Shown here piece after piece: positions 15,554 through 23,102 of a stretch of DNA of 30,498 nt; position 1 is the stretch's first letter, and the number at the start of each line of letters is the position of its first letter. Position numbers and translations under genes: made by a program. The notes below the pieces were generated by a model that was not told where the DNA came from, searched no databases, and saw nothing but the letters and a program-made list of their open reading frames with translations. This DNA comes from Candidatus Krumholzibacteriia bacterium (GTDB taxonomy: Bacteria; Krumholzibacteriota; Krumholzibacteriia; LZORAL124-64-63): positions 1-30,498 of the forward strand of contig JACZKN010000584.1 in assembly GCA_014859985.1 (NCBI GenBank), written 5' to 3'.

Positions 15554-16165
15554 ATGATTATCCACGAAGAGTTCAATTTCGCAAACAGAATCATCCGTCG
15601 CACGGCTGCCCGCATGATCGGTACGGCAGGCCTCGTCGAAGCCGACGTGCCCGATCTCCAGCAAGACCTCTGGCTCGAACTTCTGACCCGGCTCCCAAAG
15701 TACCGCGCCGACCGAGGCAACCCCCGGGCATTCATCACCCTCGTCGTCCGCAACCGGCGTGCGTCCATCATCGCCGAACGCTTGGCCAAGAAGCGGGGCA
15801 ACGACAAACCCTGTCTCTCGCTTGACGCGGAGAAGGAGGACGCGAAGGGGAACTCCGTCCCTTTTCACGAGGTCCTGAGCGTTGACGACTACCTGGCCCG
15901 CACGCGCGGTATTCCTCGGTCACAGGAGGACCTCCGTGACCTGTGCCTGGACGTTCGGGCGCTGGTAAGCAGCCTGCAGCCCCGCGACCGCGTGGTCTGC
16001 CTCCTCCTGATCGATCAAGACGTGACCAATGTTGCCAGCAGCGTCGGCATACCGAGGCGGTCACTTAGGGATGTGATCTCCAGGCTCCGCCAGGACGCCG
16101 AAGAGCGGGGCCTGAAAGAATATTTCGGCATCGACCGCCGTTTGAGCCGCCGTTCCGGTAACTAG
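15554..16165 (+). CDS. ECF-like RNA polymerase sigma factor
   Basis: The 203-aa protein resembles a minimal two-domain sigma-70 factor. Region 2 is about 15-75 (DVPDLQQDLWLELLTRLPKY, RAFITLVVRNRRASII). A linker of about 60 residues follows, then region 4 with an HTH near 160-185 (VTNVASSVGIPRRSLRDVISRL). It probably redirects host RNA polymerase to element promoters. ATG at 15554 is preferred over GTG at 15548 because GGAGGAG lies five bases before it. It sits upstream of the replication operon, so it may be the early switch. The SLRD codons at 16060-16069 are an element motif. Assignment is by pattern only. Confidence 0.7.
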   Translation: MIIHEEFNFANRIIRRTAARMIGTAGLVEADVPDLQQDLWLELLTRLPKYRADRGNPRAFITLVVRNRRASIIAERLAKKRGNDKPCLSLDAEKEDAKGNSVPFHEVLSVDDYLARTRGIPRSQEDLRDLCLDVRALVSSLQPRDRVVCLLLIDQDVTNVASSVGIPRRSLRDVISRLRQDAEERGLKEYFGIDRRLSRRSGN

Positions 16166-16233
16166 TCAATAGGGGCGCGGTGCGGCGTCACGGATGACCC
16201 GTGCCGCGCCTAGACCAGAAGGAGGAGCTGAGC

Positions 16234-16518
16234 ATGACGCGAGACACATACGACTACCGATTCGAGCCGGAGACCGACATGACCCACGTCGAGGAAGTCT
16301 TGCTGCTGGCGACGATGGCGGCAGAAGGCCTGCACGGGCGTTCGCGGGTCCATCTCGACGCGGCGTTCCGGTGCGAGCCCGCGGCGTTCTCCGCGGAAGT
16401 GGAAGCGGGAACCGAGACCGGCGACGCGATTGCCAGGATCTTCACGGCACTGCTGGCCACGACCATCGGCGAGGCGGCATTCTCGGTGACCCGCTCGCGG
16501 AAGGGGCGGTGCGCATGA
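16234..16518 (+). CDS. Small acidic protein at the head of the replication operon
   Basis: The 94-aa protein (MTRDTYDYRFEPETDMTHVEEVLLLA...) is acidic and helical, with no known domain. GGAGGAG lies six bases before ATG 16234. Its stop overlaps the start of the RecA-fold ATPase (ATGA), so the two are coupled. It may be a partner of the recombination proteins downstream; inferred from position. Confidence 0.6.
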   Translation: MTRDTYDYRFEPETDMTHVEEVLLLATMAAEGLHGRSRVHLDAAFRCEPAAFSAEVEAGTETGDAIARIFTALLATTIGEAAFSVTRSRKGRCA

Positions 16519-17480
16519 TTGCACTACCTGCAACCGCGACCCGGGGTGGGCGCGCACCAACCGGCCCGTTCCAGCCGGCCGCCTCGTCGGACCGCCGCCT
16601 CAAGCTCCTCCTGTGGGGTGATTCGGGAGTTGGCAAGACTTCATTGGCCCTGCAGTTCCCGCATCCGGCCGTGATCGACCTCGAGGGCGGTACGGAACAC
16701 TACGGCGACAGGTTCACCTTCGACGTGCTGAAGGCCACAACTGCCGACGAGATCATGGCGGCAGTCGATTGGCTGCTGGCCCATCCTCACGAGTTCCGAA
16801 CGCTGGTGATCGACCCGATCACGGTCTACTGGGACGCGCTGCAGGCCAAGTGGTCGGAGATCTTTCTGCGGCGGAACAAGGGCAGCAAGGGCCATCACCT
16901 GGAGTTCTACTCCTTCCAGGCCCGCGACTGGATGACGATCAAGGCCGAATGGAAAGAGCTGGTCCGCAAGCTGATTGCTCTGGACATGAACGTCATCGTC
17001 ACGGCCCGCCAAAAGGCGCTCTATGCCGACACCGGCTTCATGCGGTCGATCGGCGAGACATTTGATGGCGAGCGCACGCTCCCATACCTGTTCGACTCGA
17101 TTCTCCGCCTCTACCGCGATGACAAGGGCCGCTACATGGCCGAGAACCTGAAGGACCGCTCGGGCAAGCTGCCACCCGGGCACTTCGAGGTGTCGTACGC
17201 CGCGCTCGCGGCCGCGCTGGGCGAAGAATCGCTCGGGCGGGCCGCTGTGCCGGTCCAAACCGCAACGCCCGATCAGCTGCGGACGCTCCACGACCTGGTC
17301 CAGGCCGCAGGCATCACGCCGGCCGTCTTGACCGAGCGCCTGGCCGCCTATGGGGCGACCCGCCTCGACGACCTCACCACCGAGAACGCCGCCCTGATCA
17401 TCGGCAAGCTGCAGACGGCCGTCGCTGCCAAGGCGCCGGCTTCCACCCCCGTCCAGGAGGACGATCATGCCCAGAGTTGA
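16515..17480 (+). CDS. RecA-fold ATPase, AAA_24 / Sak4-like phage recombinase
   Basis: The 321-aa protein has Walker A GDSGVGKT (35-42), an adjacent VIDLEGGT strand, and Walker B TLVID (96-100). The body matches the phage AAA_24 family, which includes Sak4-type single-strand annealing recombinases that work with a cognate SSB. The C-terminal about 80 residues form a helical extension (ATPDQLRTLHDLVQAAGITP). It is coupled at both ends: ATGA with the upstream gene and a 14-base overlap with the DUF669 gene. Together with the downstream SSB-like and nuclease genes it forms a recombination module. Confidence 0.8.
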   Translation: MIALPATATRGGRAPTGPFQPAASSDRRLKLLLWGDSGVGKTSLALQFPHPAVIDLEGGTEHYGDRFTFDVLKATTADEIMAAVDWLLAHPHEFRTLVIDPITVYWDALQAKWSEIFLRRNKGSKGHHLEFYSFQARDWMTIKAEWKELVRKLIALDMNVIVTARQKALYADTGFMRSIGETFDGERTLPYLFDSILRLYRDDKGRYMAENLKDRSGKLPPGHFEVSYAALAAALGEESLGRAAVPVQTATPDQLRTLHDLVQAAGITPAVLTERLAAYGATRLDDLTTENAALIIGKLQTAVAAKAPASTPVQEDDHAQS

Positions 17481-17883
17481 CTTCACCAACGTCAGCGATA
17501 TCAACGACTTCTCGCCCGTTCCGGACGGCGAGTACCTCGTGCGGCTGACCGACATCGAGACTGACTCGACCCGCAGCGGGGACGAGATGTGGAAGCTCCG
17601 CCTGCAGGTCGAGGGTGGGGAACACGCCGGCCGGCTGCTCTTCGACAACCTGGTCTTCAGCGCGAAGGCCATGCCGCGGGTGAAGCTGATCTGCGCGAGC
17701 TTCGGCCTGGACGTGTCGGGCGTCCTCGACCTCGACCCGTCGATGCTGCTGGAGAAGCGGGCGCTGGTCAGCACCTACCAGGAGGAGTACGAGGACGACA
17801 AGGGCCAGGCGAAGGTCGCCAACCGCATCCCGTACGACGGCTACAGCCCCGTGCCGGGCGACGACAACGCGCCCCCGTTCTAG
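17467..17883 (+). CDS. DUF669 protein, probable phage single-stranded DNA-binding protein
   Basis: The 138-aa protein belongs by sequence pattern to DUF669 (VPDGEYLVRLTDIETDSTRSG, then MWKLRLQV), an OB-fold-like phage family linked to recombination. Its C-terminus, GDDNAPPF, ends in an acidic-then-Pro-Phe tip like the tail of bacterial SSB, which recruits partner proteins. AGGAGG precedes ATG 17467. It overlaps the ATPase gene, the arrangement expected of an annealase-SSB pair. Confidence 0.78.
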   Translation: MPRVDFTNVSDINDFSPVPDGEYLVRLTDIETDSTRSGDEMWKLRLQVEGGEHAGRLLFDNLVFSAKAMPRVKLICASFGLDVSGVLDLDPSMLLEKRALVSTYQEEYEDDKGQAKVANRIPYDGYSPVPGDDNAPPF

Positions 17884-17901
17884 GCGGGCAGACCAGGACG
17901 G

Positions 17902-18351
17902 GTGGACGTGGACGGATACACGATCGCCATCGACACGCGCGAGCAGCGGCCCTACGAGTTCCCGGGGGCAGTGGTCATGACGCTGCCCACCGGGGACTAC
18001 TCCCTAGTCGGACTGGAACACCGCGTCGCCATCGAGCGCAAGAGCAAGGCCGACGCGTACAGCAGCCTCGGGCAGGGGCGGGCGCGGTTCCGTCGGGAGC
18101 TGCAGCGCCTAGCTACGCTCGACTACGCCGCCATCGTGGTCGAGGACACGGTGCCTGGGTTCCTGCGCCGGCCATCGCACTCGAAGATGAACCCGCGGGC
18201 CGCGATAGGCTCGCTCCTGGCCTGGAGCGTCCGCTACAAGGTCCCGGTGTTCTTCGCCGGGGACCGGACTCACGCCCAGGCCCTGACCGGCAAGCTCCTG
18301 CAGATGTACGCCAAGTACCGAGCGGAGGTGTTCCATGACGACCTCCGTTGA
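17902..18351 (+). CDS. ERCC4-domain nuclease
   Basis: The 149-aa single-domain nuclease reads IAIDTREQRPYEF near the start, GDYSL at about 32-36, and the metal-binding signature IERKSKAD (about 44-51), diagnostic of the XPF/ERCC4 family. No helicase or (HhH)2 domain is attached, as in phage versions that cut branched or flapped DNA. GTG at 17902 has a weak ribosome site. It overlaps the primase start by 17 bases. Confidence 0.82.
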   Translation: MDVDGYTIAIDTREQRPYEFPGAVVMTLPTGDYSLVGLEHRVAIERKSKADAYSSLGQGRARFRRELQRLATLDYAAIVVEDTVPGFLRRPSHSKMNPRAAIGSLLAWSVRYKVPVFFAGDRTHAQALTGKLLQMYAKYRAEVFHDDLR

Positions 18352-20686
18352 CGGATGGGTCGCCTGCAAGGAAGAGGTGCTGGCGAAGCTTCGGGAGGAG
18401 AACTTCGCCACGGTGTACGGGCAGCTGGAGAACGTGCGGCCCGGCAGCGATGGCTGGGTGACGGCGTGCTGCCCGCTGCACAACGACTCGAACCCATCGT
18501 TCTCCTACAACCCGGAAACAGGCCAGTGGTCGTGCTTCGCCGGCTGCGGCAAGGGCGACGTGTTCGGGTTCCTGCAGGAAGAGCGGGGAGAGTCGTTTAA
18601 GGAAGTGATGCTGTGGCTCTGCCAGGAGCTTGGCGTAGACCCACCGGGCAGCGGCAACGAGCGGCCCAAGACCTACGACTACACCGACGAGAACGGCAAG
18701 CTGCTGTTCCAGGTCGTGCGCAAGCCGGGCAAGAAGTGGGCGCAGAGGCGGCCGGGCAAGAACGGCGGCTGGGCGTGGAACGTGAAGGGAGTTCGCCGGG
18801 TCCTGTACCGGCTGCCCGAGCTGATCGCGCGGCCCGACGAGCCGGTCTACGTGGTCGAGGGGGAGAAGGACGCCGATCGGCTAGCGAGCATCGGACTCCT
18901 AGCCACGACCAATCCCGCCGGCGCGGGCAAGTGGCAAGACAAGTACGCCGACACCCTCTGTGGCCGTGACGTTGTCATCCTGCCGGACAACGACGACCCG
19001 GGCCGCAAGCACGCCGCGCAAGTCGCCAGGTCACTTAGGGGTGTAGCTAGGGCGGTCAAGATCGTCCCGCTCCCGGACCTGCCGGACAAGGGGGACGTGA
19101 GCGACTGGCTGGATTGGGGCGGCAGCCGTGAGGCGCTGGAAGCCCTGGTCGCAGCTGCCGAGCCTGTGGCCGAGGACGCGGACATCGACGAGCCGGTCAG
19201 CAGCAGGCCCACGATCGACACCACCGACCGTCCGCTCCGGGACATCTTCGACGACGCCTGGGCGGCGGTCCTGGCCGCGAACGACCCGCCCCAGCTGTTC
19301 ACCTCGTCGGGCTGCCTGGCTCGCCTGCACGACTCGGGCCGAGGCCTGCAGATCGAGTTCATGAACAAGGAGGCGACCGTCAGCCACCTGGCGCGGGTAG
19401 CCGACTGGACCCGCATTCGCCGGGACGCCGTCGTCCACGTCAAGCCCACGAAAGAGGCGGCCGACGACCTGCTGGTCAACCCGCACCCGGACCTGCCGCC
19501 GCTCGAGGCCGTGATCACCACCCCGGTGTTCGACGCCGGCTGGCGCCTGATCGACGAGCCGGGCTACCACCCCGGTAGCCGGCTCTGGCTGGACCGGGAG
19601 CCGGGCACCGATCCGGTCACAGTACCCCGGCAGCCGAACGACGCGGAGTTCGCGGCGGCCCGGTCGTTGATCATCGATGACCTCCTGGTCGACTTCCCGT
19701 TCGCCGCCGACTCCGACCGGGCCCACGCCGTGGCCGCCCTGCTGCTGCCGTTTGCCCGGCGCATGTTCGATGGCCCGACCCCGATCCACCTGATCGAGGC
19801 CCCGACCCCCGGCTCGGGCAAGTCCCTGCTGGCTGAGCTGGTCTCGCTTGTCGCCATGGGCGGGGCACCGGGCTGCACGACCCTGACCACCAACGAGGAA
19901 GAGAACCGCAAGAAGCTGACCGCCATCCTGGCCCGCGGCGGCCCCATCATCTCGATCGACAACGTCAAGGACGGCCTCTGGTCGGCCCAGGTCGCGGCGG
20001 CCGTGACCTCGGGCGTATGGGAGGACCGCATCCTGGGCAAGACCCAGATGGTCAGCTACCCCATCCGCGCGCTTTGGCTCGTTTCGTCCAACAACCCGCG
20101 CCTGTCGATGGAGATCGCCCGCCGCTGCGTGCGCATCCGCATCGAGCCTGTCGAGGAGAAGCCCTGGAAGCGGTCGGGGTTCAAGCACGATCCCATCCGC
20201 GAGTGGGTCCGGCAGAACCGCCCGGCCCTTGTCCAGGCGCTGCTGACGGTGATCCAGCACTGGATCTGCGCCGGCGGCCCGCACAGCGACCAGACCATGG
20301 GTTCGTTCGAGTCCTGGTCCCGGGTCATCGGCGGGATGCTCCAGCACCTCGGGCTGCCCGGGTTTCTGTGCGGTCTGGACGAGTTGTACGAGGCGGCGGA
20401 CAACGAGTCCGGCGAGTGGAGTGCGTTCGTCGCCGCGTGGTGGGACACGTACCACGACATCCCGAAGTCCGCCGTCGAGCTGCTCCAACTCGCCAAGGAC
20501 CGGCAGCTCGTCACGTTCGCCTTCGCGGCGCGATCCGATCACACCGAGCGCGTCAGATTCGGCAAGTCACTTAGTGGCCTAAGGGGCCGGCGCTTCGGCG
20601 ACCAGCAGGTCGTCATGGCGACGGACACGCACCGGAAGATCCAGGTCTACCGCCTGGTGCCGGTCCAAGAGGAGTTACTGTCGTGA
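18335..20686 (+). CDS. Bifunctional primase-helicase: zinc finger, Toprim, AAA ATPase
   Basis: The 783-aa replication protein has a CHC2-type zinc motif (C46, H49, C67, C71). The Toprim core is at about 170-235 (VVEGEKDADRL with E175; DNDDPGRK with D218, D220, D221). The C-terminal AAA-like ATPase is at about 440-620 with Walker A PGSGKS (492-497), a downstream ISIDN acidic strand and SSNNP/ARRC sensor and arginine-finger-like segments. It should unwind and prime the element's DNA. GGAGGT precedes ATG 18335. It ends in a GTGA overlap and directly abuts the repeat locus at 20713-21003. Exact element motifs lie inside it at 19030 (encoding SLRG), with near copies at 18592 and 20566 (SLSG). Confidence 0.88.
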   Translation: MTTSVDGWVACKEEVLAKLREENFATVYGQLENVRPGSDGWVTACCPLHNDSNPSFSYNPETGQWSCFAGCGKGDVFGFLQEERGESFKEVMLWLCQELGVDPPGSGNERPKTYDYTDENGKLLFQVVRKPGKKWAQRRPGKNGGWAWNVKGVRRVLYRLPELIARPDEPVYVVEGEKDADRLASIGLLATTNPAGAGKWQDKYADTLCGRDVVILPDNDDPGRKHAAQVARSLRGVARAVKIVPLPDLPDKGDVSDWLDWGGSREALEALVAAAEPVAEDADIDEPVSSRPTIDTTDRPLRDIFDDAWAAVLAANDPPQLFTSSGCLARLHDSGRGLQIEFMNKEATVSHLARVADWTRIRRDAVVHVKPTKEAADDLLVNPHPDLPPLEAVITTPVFDAGWRLIDEPGYHPGSRLWLDREPGTDPVTVPRQPNDAEFAAARSLIIDDLLVDFPFAADSDRAHAVAALLLPFARRMFDGPTPIHLIEAPTPGSGKSLLAELVSLVAMGGAPGCTTLTTNEEENRKKLTAILARGGPIISIDNVKDGLWSAQVAAAVTSGVWEDRILGKTQMVSYPIRALWLVSSNNPRLSMEIARRCVRIRIEPVEEKPWKRSGFKHDPIREWVRQNRPALVQALLTVIQHWICAGGPHSDQTMGSFESWSRVIGGMLQHLGLPGFLCGLDELYEAADNESGEWSAFVAAWWDTYHDIPKSAVELLQLAKDRQLVTFAFAARSDHTERVRFGKSLSGLRGRRFGDQQVVMATDTHRKIQVYRLVPVQEELLS

Positions 20687-21084
20687 AAGAAAACCGTCAT
20701 TTAGGAAAAAAGTGCGGGGTCTCTGCGGGGTCTGTGCGGGGTTCAAAATCGGGCAACCCCGCAAGAAAAGCCCAAGGGCCACAAGGCGTTGGAGCATTTG
20801 CGGGGTGTAGCGGGGTGTCCTCTATACCCCATGACGCGCGCGCGCGCGCACGCACGCGTACATATAAGGCAGCAACCCCGGCCGACACCCCGCAACACCC
20901 CGCAACGGCCCATAACACCCTAAATGACAATCGGTTAACCTGCGGGGTCTGCCCTCCTGGCAACCCCGCAAACACCCCGCAGAGACCCCGCAGACACCCC
21001 GCAAGCAGCCTGGCGACGGTGCTCGTCGTTCTCGCCGTGCTGGCCGTGCTCACCGTTCTCACCTTCCCCCTGGAGGCACTCTGA
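20683..21084 (+). CDS. Doubtful 133-aa frame running through the repeat locus
   Basis: The frame starts at GTG overlapping the primase stop and ends one base before the methylase ATG, the spacing expected of a real operon gene. However, its first 110 codons are dictated by TGCGGGGT repeats and the CG tract, giving low-complexity Arg/Ala/Thr/Pro sequence. Only the last about 26 residues (SSLATVLVVLAVLAVL...) look like a designed feature, a membrane-like helix. It is either a small membrane protein overlapping the origin, or a chance frame. Confidence 0.3.
   Translation: MKENRHLGKKCGVSAGSVRGSKSGNPARKAQGPQGVGAFAGCSGVSSIPHDARARARTRTYKAATPADTPQHPATAHNTLNDNRLTCGVCPPGNPANTPQRPRRHPASSLATVLVVLAVLAVLTVLTFPLEAL
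20713..21003. repeat. Iteron-like repeat locus, candidate replication origin
   Basis: TGCGGGGT occurs at 20713, 20724, 20735 (11-bp steps), 20799 and 20941. Its complement ACCCCGCA occurs at 20756, 20887, 20897, 20963, 20974, 20985 and 20996 (the last four in 11-bp steps). Near copies are at 20809 and 20875. The outer arrays face each other as a long inverted repeat. Two hairpins form: 20735-20763 (9-bp stem) and 20941-20970 (TGCGGGGT-TGCC with GGCA-ACCCCGCA, 12-bp stem, one bulge). Between them lies a 33-bp alternating purine-pyrimidine tract (20834-20866), ending in an A+T-rich CATATAAGG. Confidence 0.7.
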
Positions 21085-21085
21085 C

Positions 21086-22393
21086 ATGGCGACCGATCTA
21101 AACATCCAGGTGATGGCCCTAAGCGACCTCGAGCCGGCCCCGTACAACCCGCGGGAGATTTCGGCGACGGCGTTGGCCGGGCTGCGGAACTCGGTCGAGC
21201 GGTTTGGGCTCGTGGAGCCTGTGGTGTGGAATCGCCGCACCGGCCGCGTCGTGGGCGGGCATCAGCGGCTCAAGGTGCTGCAGGGGATGGGCGTGGCCGA
21301 CACCCAGGTCGTCGTCGTCGACCTGGACGAGACCGAGGAGAAGGCGCTCAACATCGCCTTGAACTCCCCGTCGATCGCTGGCGAGTTCACCGCGGACCTG
21401 CACAAGCTTCTCGCAGAAATCGACGCGGCCATGCCCGAGCTAAGCGACCTGCTCCGCTTCGACGACCTGGCCGAACAGACGAGGGCGCTGCTCGCTGGCC
21501 TGAAGCCCAACGAGGGCGCCACCGATCCCGACGAGGTCCCCGAGGCCCCCGCGATCCCGATCACCCAGCCCGGCGACCTCTGGGTGCTCGGCCGCCACCG
21601 GCTCGTCTGCGGCGACAGCGGCGATCCGGCTGTCCTCGAGCTGCTGATGGACGGGCAGAAGGCGCAGCTCTACGCCACCGATCCGCCCTACGGCGTGGGG
21701 TACGACGGCACGGCCCATCCGCAGAACCAGCGGGACAAGGACCGCGGCCGCGCGCCTGGCAGCCAGAATCGGGACTGGAGCGCCGACTATCACGACCACG
21801 ACGCATGGGACCATTTCGACGACCGAGAGCAGTTCGAGGGATTCCTGGAGCGGGTGTTCCTCAACGCCAAGTCGTTCGTCGACCAGGACGCGGCCTGGTA
21901 CTGCTGGCACGCGAGCGCCACGGCCAGCAGCTTCCTCCGCGCCTGGGAGGTCACCGGCGTCCGCTACCACCAAACGATCACGTGGGTGAAGCCGACATTC
22001 GTATTGGGCTTCGCCATGTGGAACTACCGCACCGAGCCCTGCCTGATGGGCTGGCAGCAGGGCCACAAGCCGGCCGCTCTGCCGGTCCCAGACGAGCACT
22101 CCAACTGCTGGGAGGTGGACTGGGAGGGCAAGGCGCGCTGCACCGATGGCCAGCATCCGACCCAGAAGCCGGTGCGGCTGTTCGAGCTGCCCATGCTCAA
22201 GCACACGCGCCCGGGCGCCATCTGCCTGGAGACGTTCGCGGGCAGCGGCTCCCAAGTCATCGCCGCCGAGCGCCTGGACCGCCGCTGCTTCGCCGCCGAA
22301 CGCATGCCCCAGTTCTGCGACGTGATCGTCAAGCGGTGGGAGCAGTACACCGGGCAGACGGCCATCAGGGTGCCTGCCGGGGAGGAGCGCTGA
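21086..22393 (+). CDS. ParB-like N-domain DNA methyltransferase (N4/N6, beta-class order)
   Basis: The 435-aa protein starts with a ParB/Srx-like domain (about 3-100: LSDLEPAPYNPREI, RVVGGHQRLKVLQ). The methylase follows with catalytic DPPYGVGY at about 197-204 and the SAM-binding ETFAGSGS at about 383-390. DPPY before FxGxG is the beta-class order. This fusion is common in phages and may protect phage DNA from host restriction. GGAGG lies upstream of ATG 21086. Element motifs occur at 21118 (LSDL) and 21439 (LSDL). Its target is unknown. Confidence 0.88.
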   Translation: MATDLNIQVMALSDLEPAPYNPREISATALAGLRNSVERFGLVEPVVWNRRTGRVVGGHQRLKVLQGMGVADTQVVVVDLDETEEKALNIALNSPSIAGEFTADLHKLLAEIDAAMPELSDLLRFDDLAEQTRALLAGLKPNEGATDPDEVPEAPAIPITQPGDLWVLGRHRLVCGDSGDPAVLELLMDGQKAQLYATDPPYGVGYDGTAHPQNQRDKDRGRAPGSQNRDWSADYHDHDAWDHFDDREQFEGFLERVFLNAKSFVDQDAAWYCWHASATASSFLRAWEVTGVRYHQTITWVKPTFVLGFAMWNYRTEPCLMGWQQGHKPAALPVPDEHSNCWEVDWEGKARCTDGQHPTQKPVRLFELPMLKHTRPGAICLETFAGSGSQVIAAERLDRRCFAAERMPQFCDVIVKRWEQYTGQTAIRVPAGEER

Positions 22394-22394
22394 C

Positions 22395-22940
22395 ATGGCC
22401 TACGGACGCGACATCATGCTCCAGGCGAAGGCGCTCTGGATCTGCGGGGCTGGTACCGACGCCCAGATCGCCGAGCGGCTCGGGATCAAACGGGCCGAGA
22501 CCATCGGCGAGTGGCGCCGCAACGAGGGCTGGGAGATCGAGCGGCAGCACGTCCAGAGGATCACCGACGAGCGGGTTGCCCAGGCCGTGGCCGAAACCAT
22601 CACCGAGATGAATGCCCGGCACCTGAAGGAGTACCAGCTGCTGCAGAGCAAGGGCGTTCAGGGCCTAAAAGACCTCACGCCGAAGACGGCAGGCGAGGCC
22701 ATGTCCCTGGTCGACGTGGGCATCCGCGGCGAGCGCCTGGTGCGCGGCGAGCCGACCGAGGTCCGGGAGGTCCGCGCGCTGATGCAGGCCAACGTCCAGG
22801 TGCTGGAGATCGTGGTCGCGGACGTGATCAAGGCCCTGATCGAGGCCGGCCGGATGGACAAGCGGCTGGCGAAGGCGTTCGCGGACGAGTTCGCCCAGAA
22901 GGTCAATGCGGCGCCCTTCCGGTTCACGGTGGAGGGCTGA
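22395..22940 (+). CDS. Terminase small subunit-like protein with HTH
   Basis: The 181-aa protein begins with MLQAKALWICGAGTDAQIAERLGI and GEWRRNEGWE, a helix-turn-helix like those of phage terminase small subunits. A long helical body follows, with an EVREVRALMQANVQVLEIVV helix that may oligomerise. It would recognise element DNA for packaging with the large subunit at 24110. GGGGAGGAG precedes ATG 22395. A CCTAAAAGAC near motif lies at 22664 in the LKDL codons. Confidence 0.65.
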   Translation: MAYGRDIMLQAKALWICGAGTDAQIAERLGIKRAETIGEWRRNEGWEIERQHVQRITDERVAQAVAETITEMNARHLKEYQLLQSKGVQGLKDLTPKTAGEAMSLVDVGIRGERLVRGEPTEVREVRALMQANVQVLEIVVADVIKALIEAGRMDKRLAKAFADEFAQKVNAAPFRFTVEG

Positions 22941-23102
22941 AGCATGAACCGTGGAAGCCTAAGCGGTAGCGTCATTTACGGAGCCGGCGCAAGTTGCAGA
23001 AATGAACACCATTTGCCTAATCGGCCGGCCGCTGAGTGTGTCCGTTTGGACACGGATATTCCCCGGAGGTCGCATACTAGGAAATATATGACCCTAAACG
23101 AC
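22941..23102. other. Intergenic region between convergent terminase small subunit and tyrosine recombinase
   Basis: No gene. Contains GTCATTTACG (22971-22980, near motif), a perfect hairpin GTGTCC-GTTT-GGACAC (23038-23053) without a T tract, an A+T-rich stretch, and the exact motif CCTAAACGAC (23093-23102) at the recombinase stop. It could hold a recombination site. Confidence 0.45.

Noticed and set aside
23038..23053. GTGTCC-GTTT-GGACAC hairpin as a terminator
   Set aside because: No T tract follows on either strand; kept only as a structural note in the intergenic entry.
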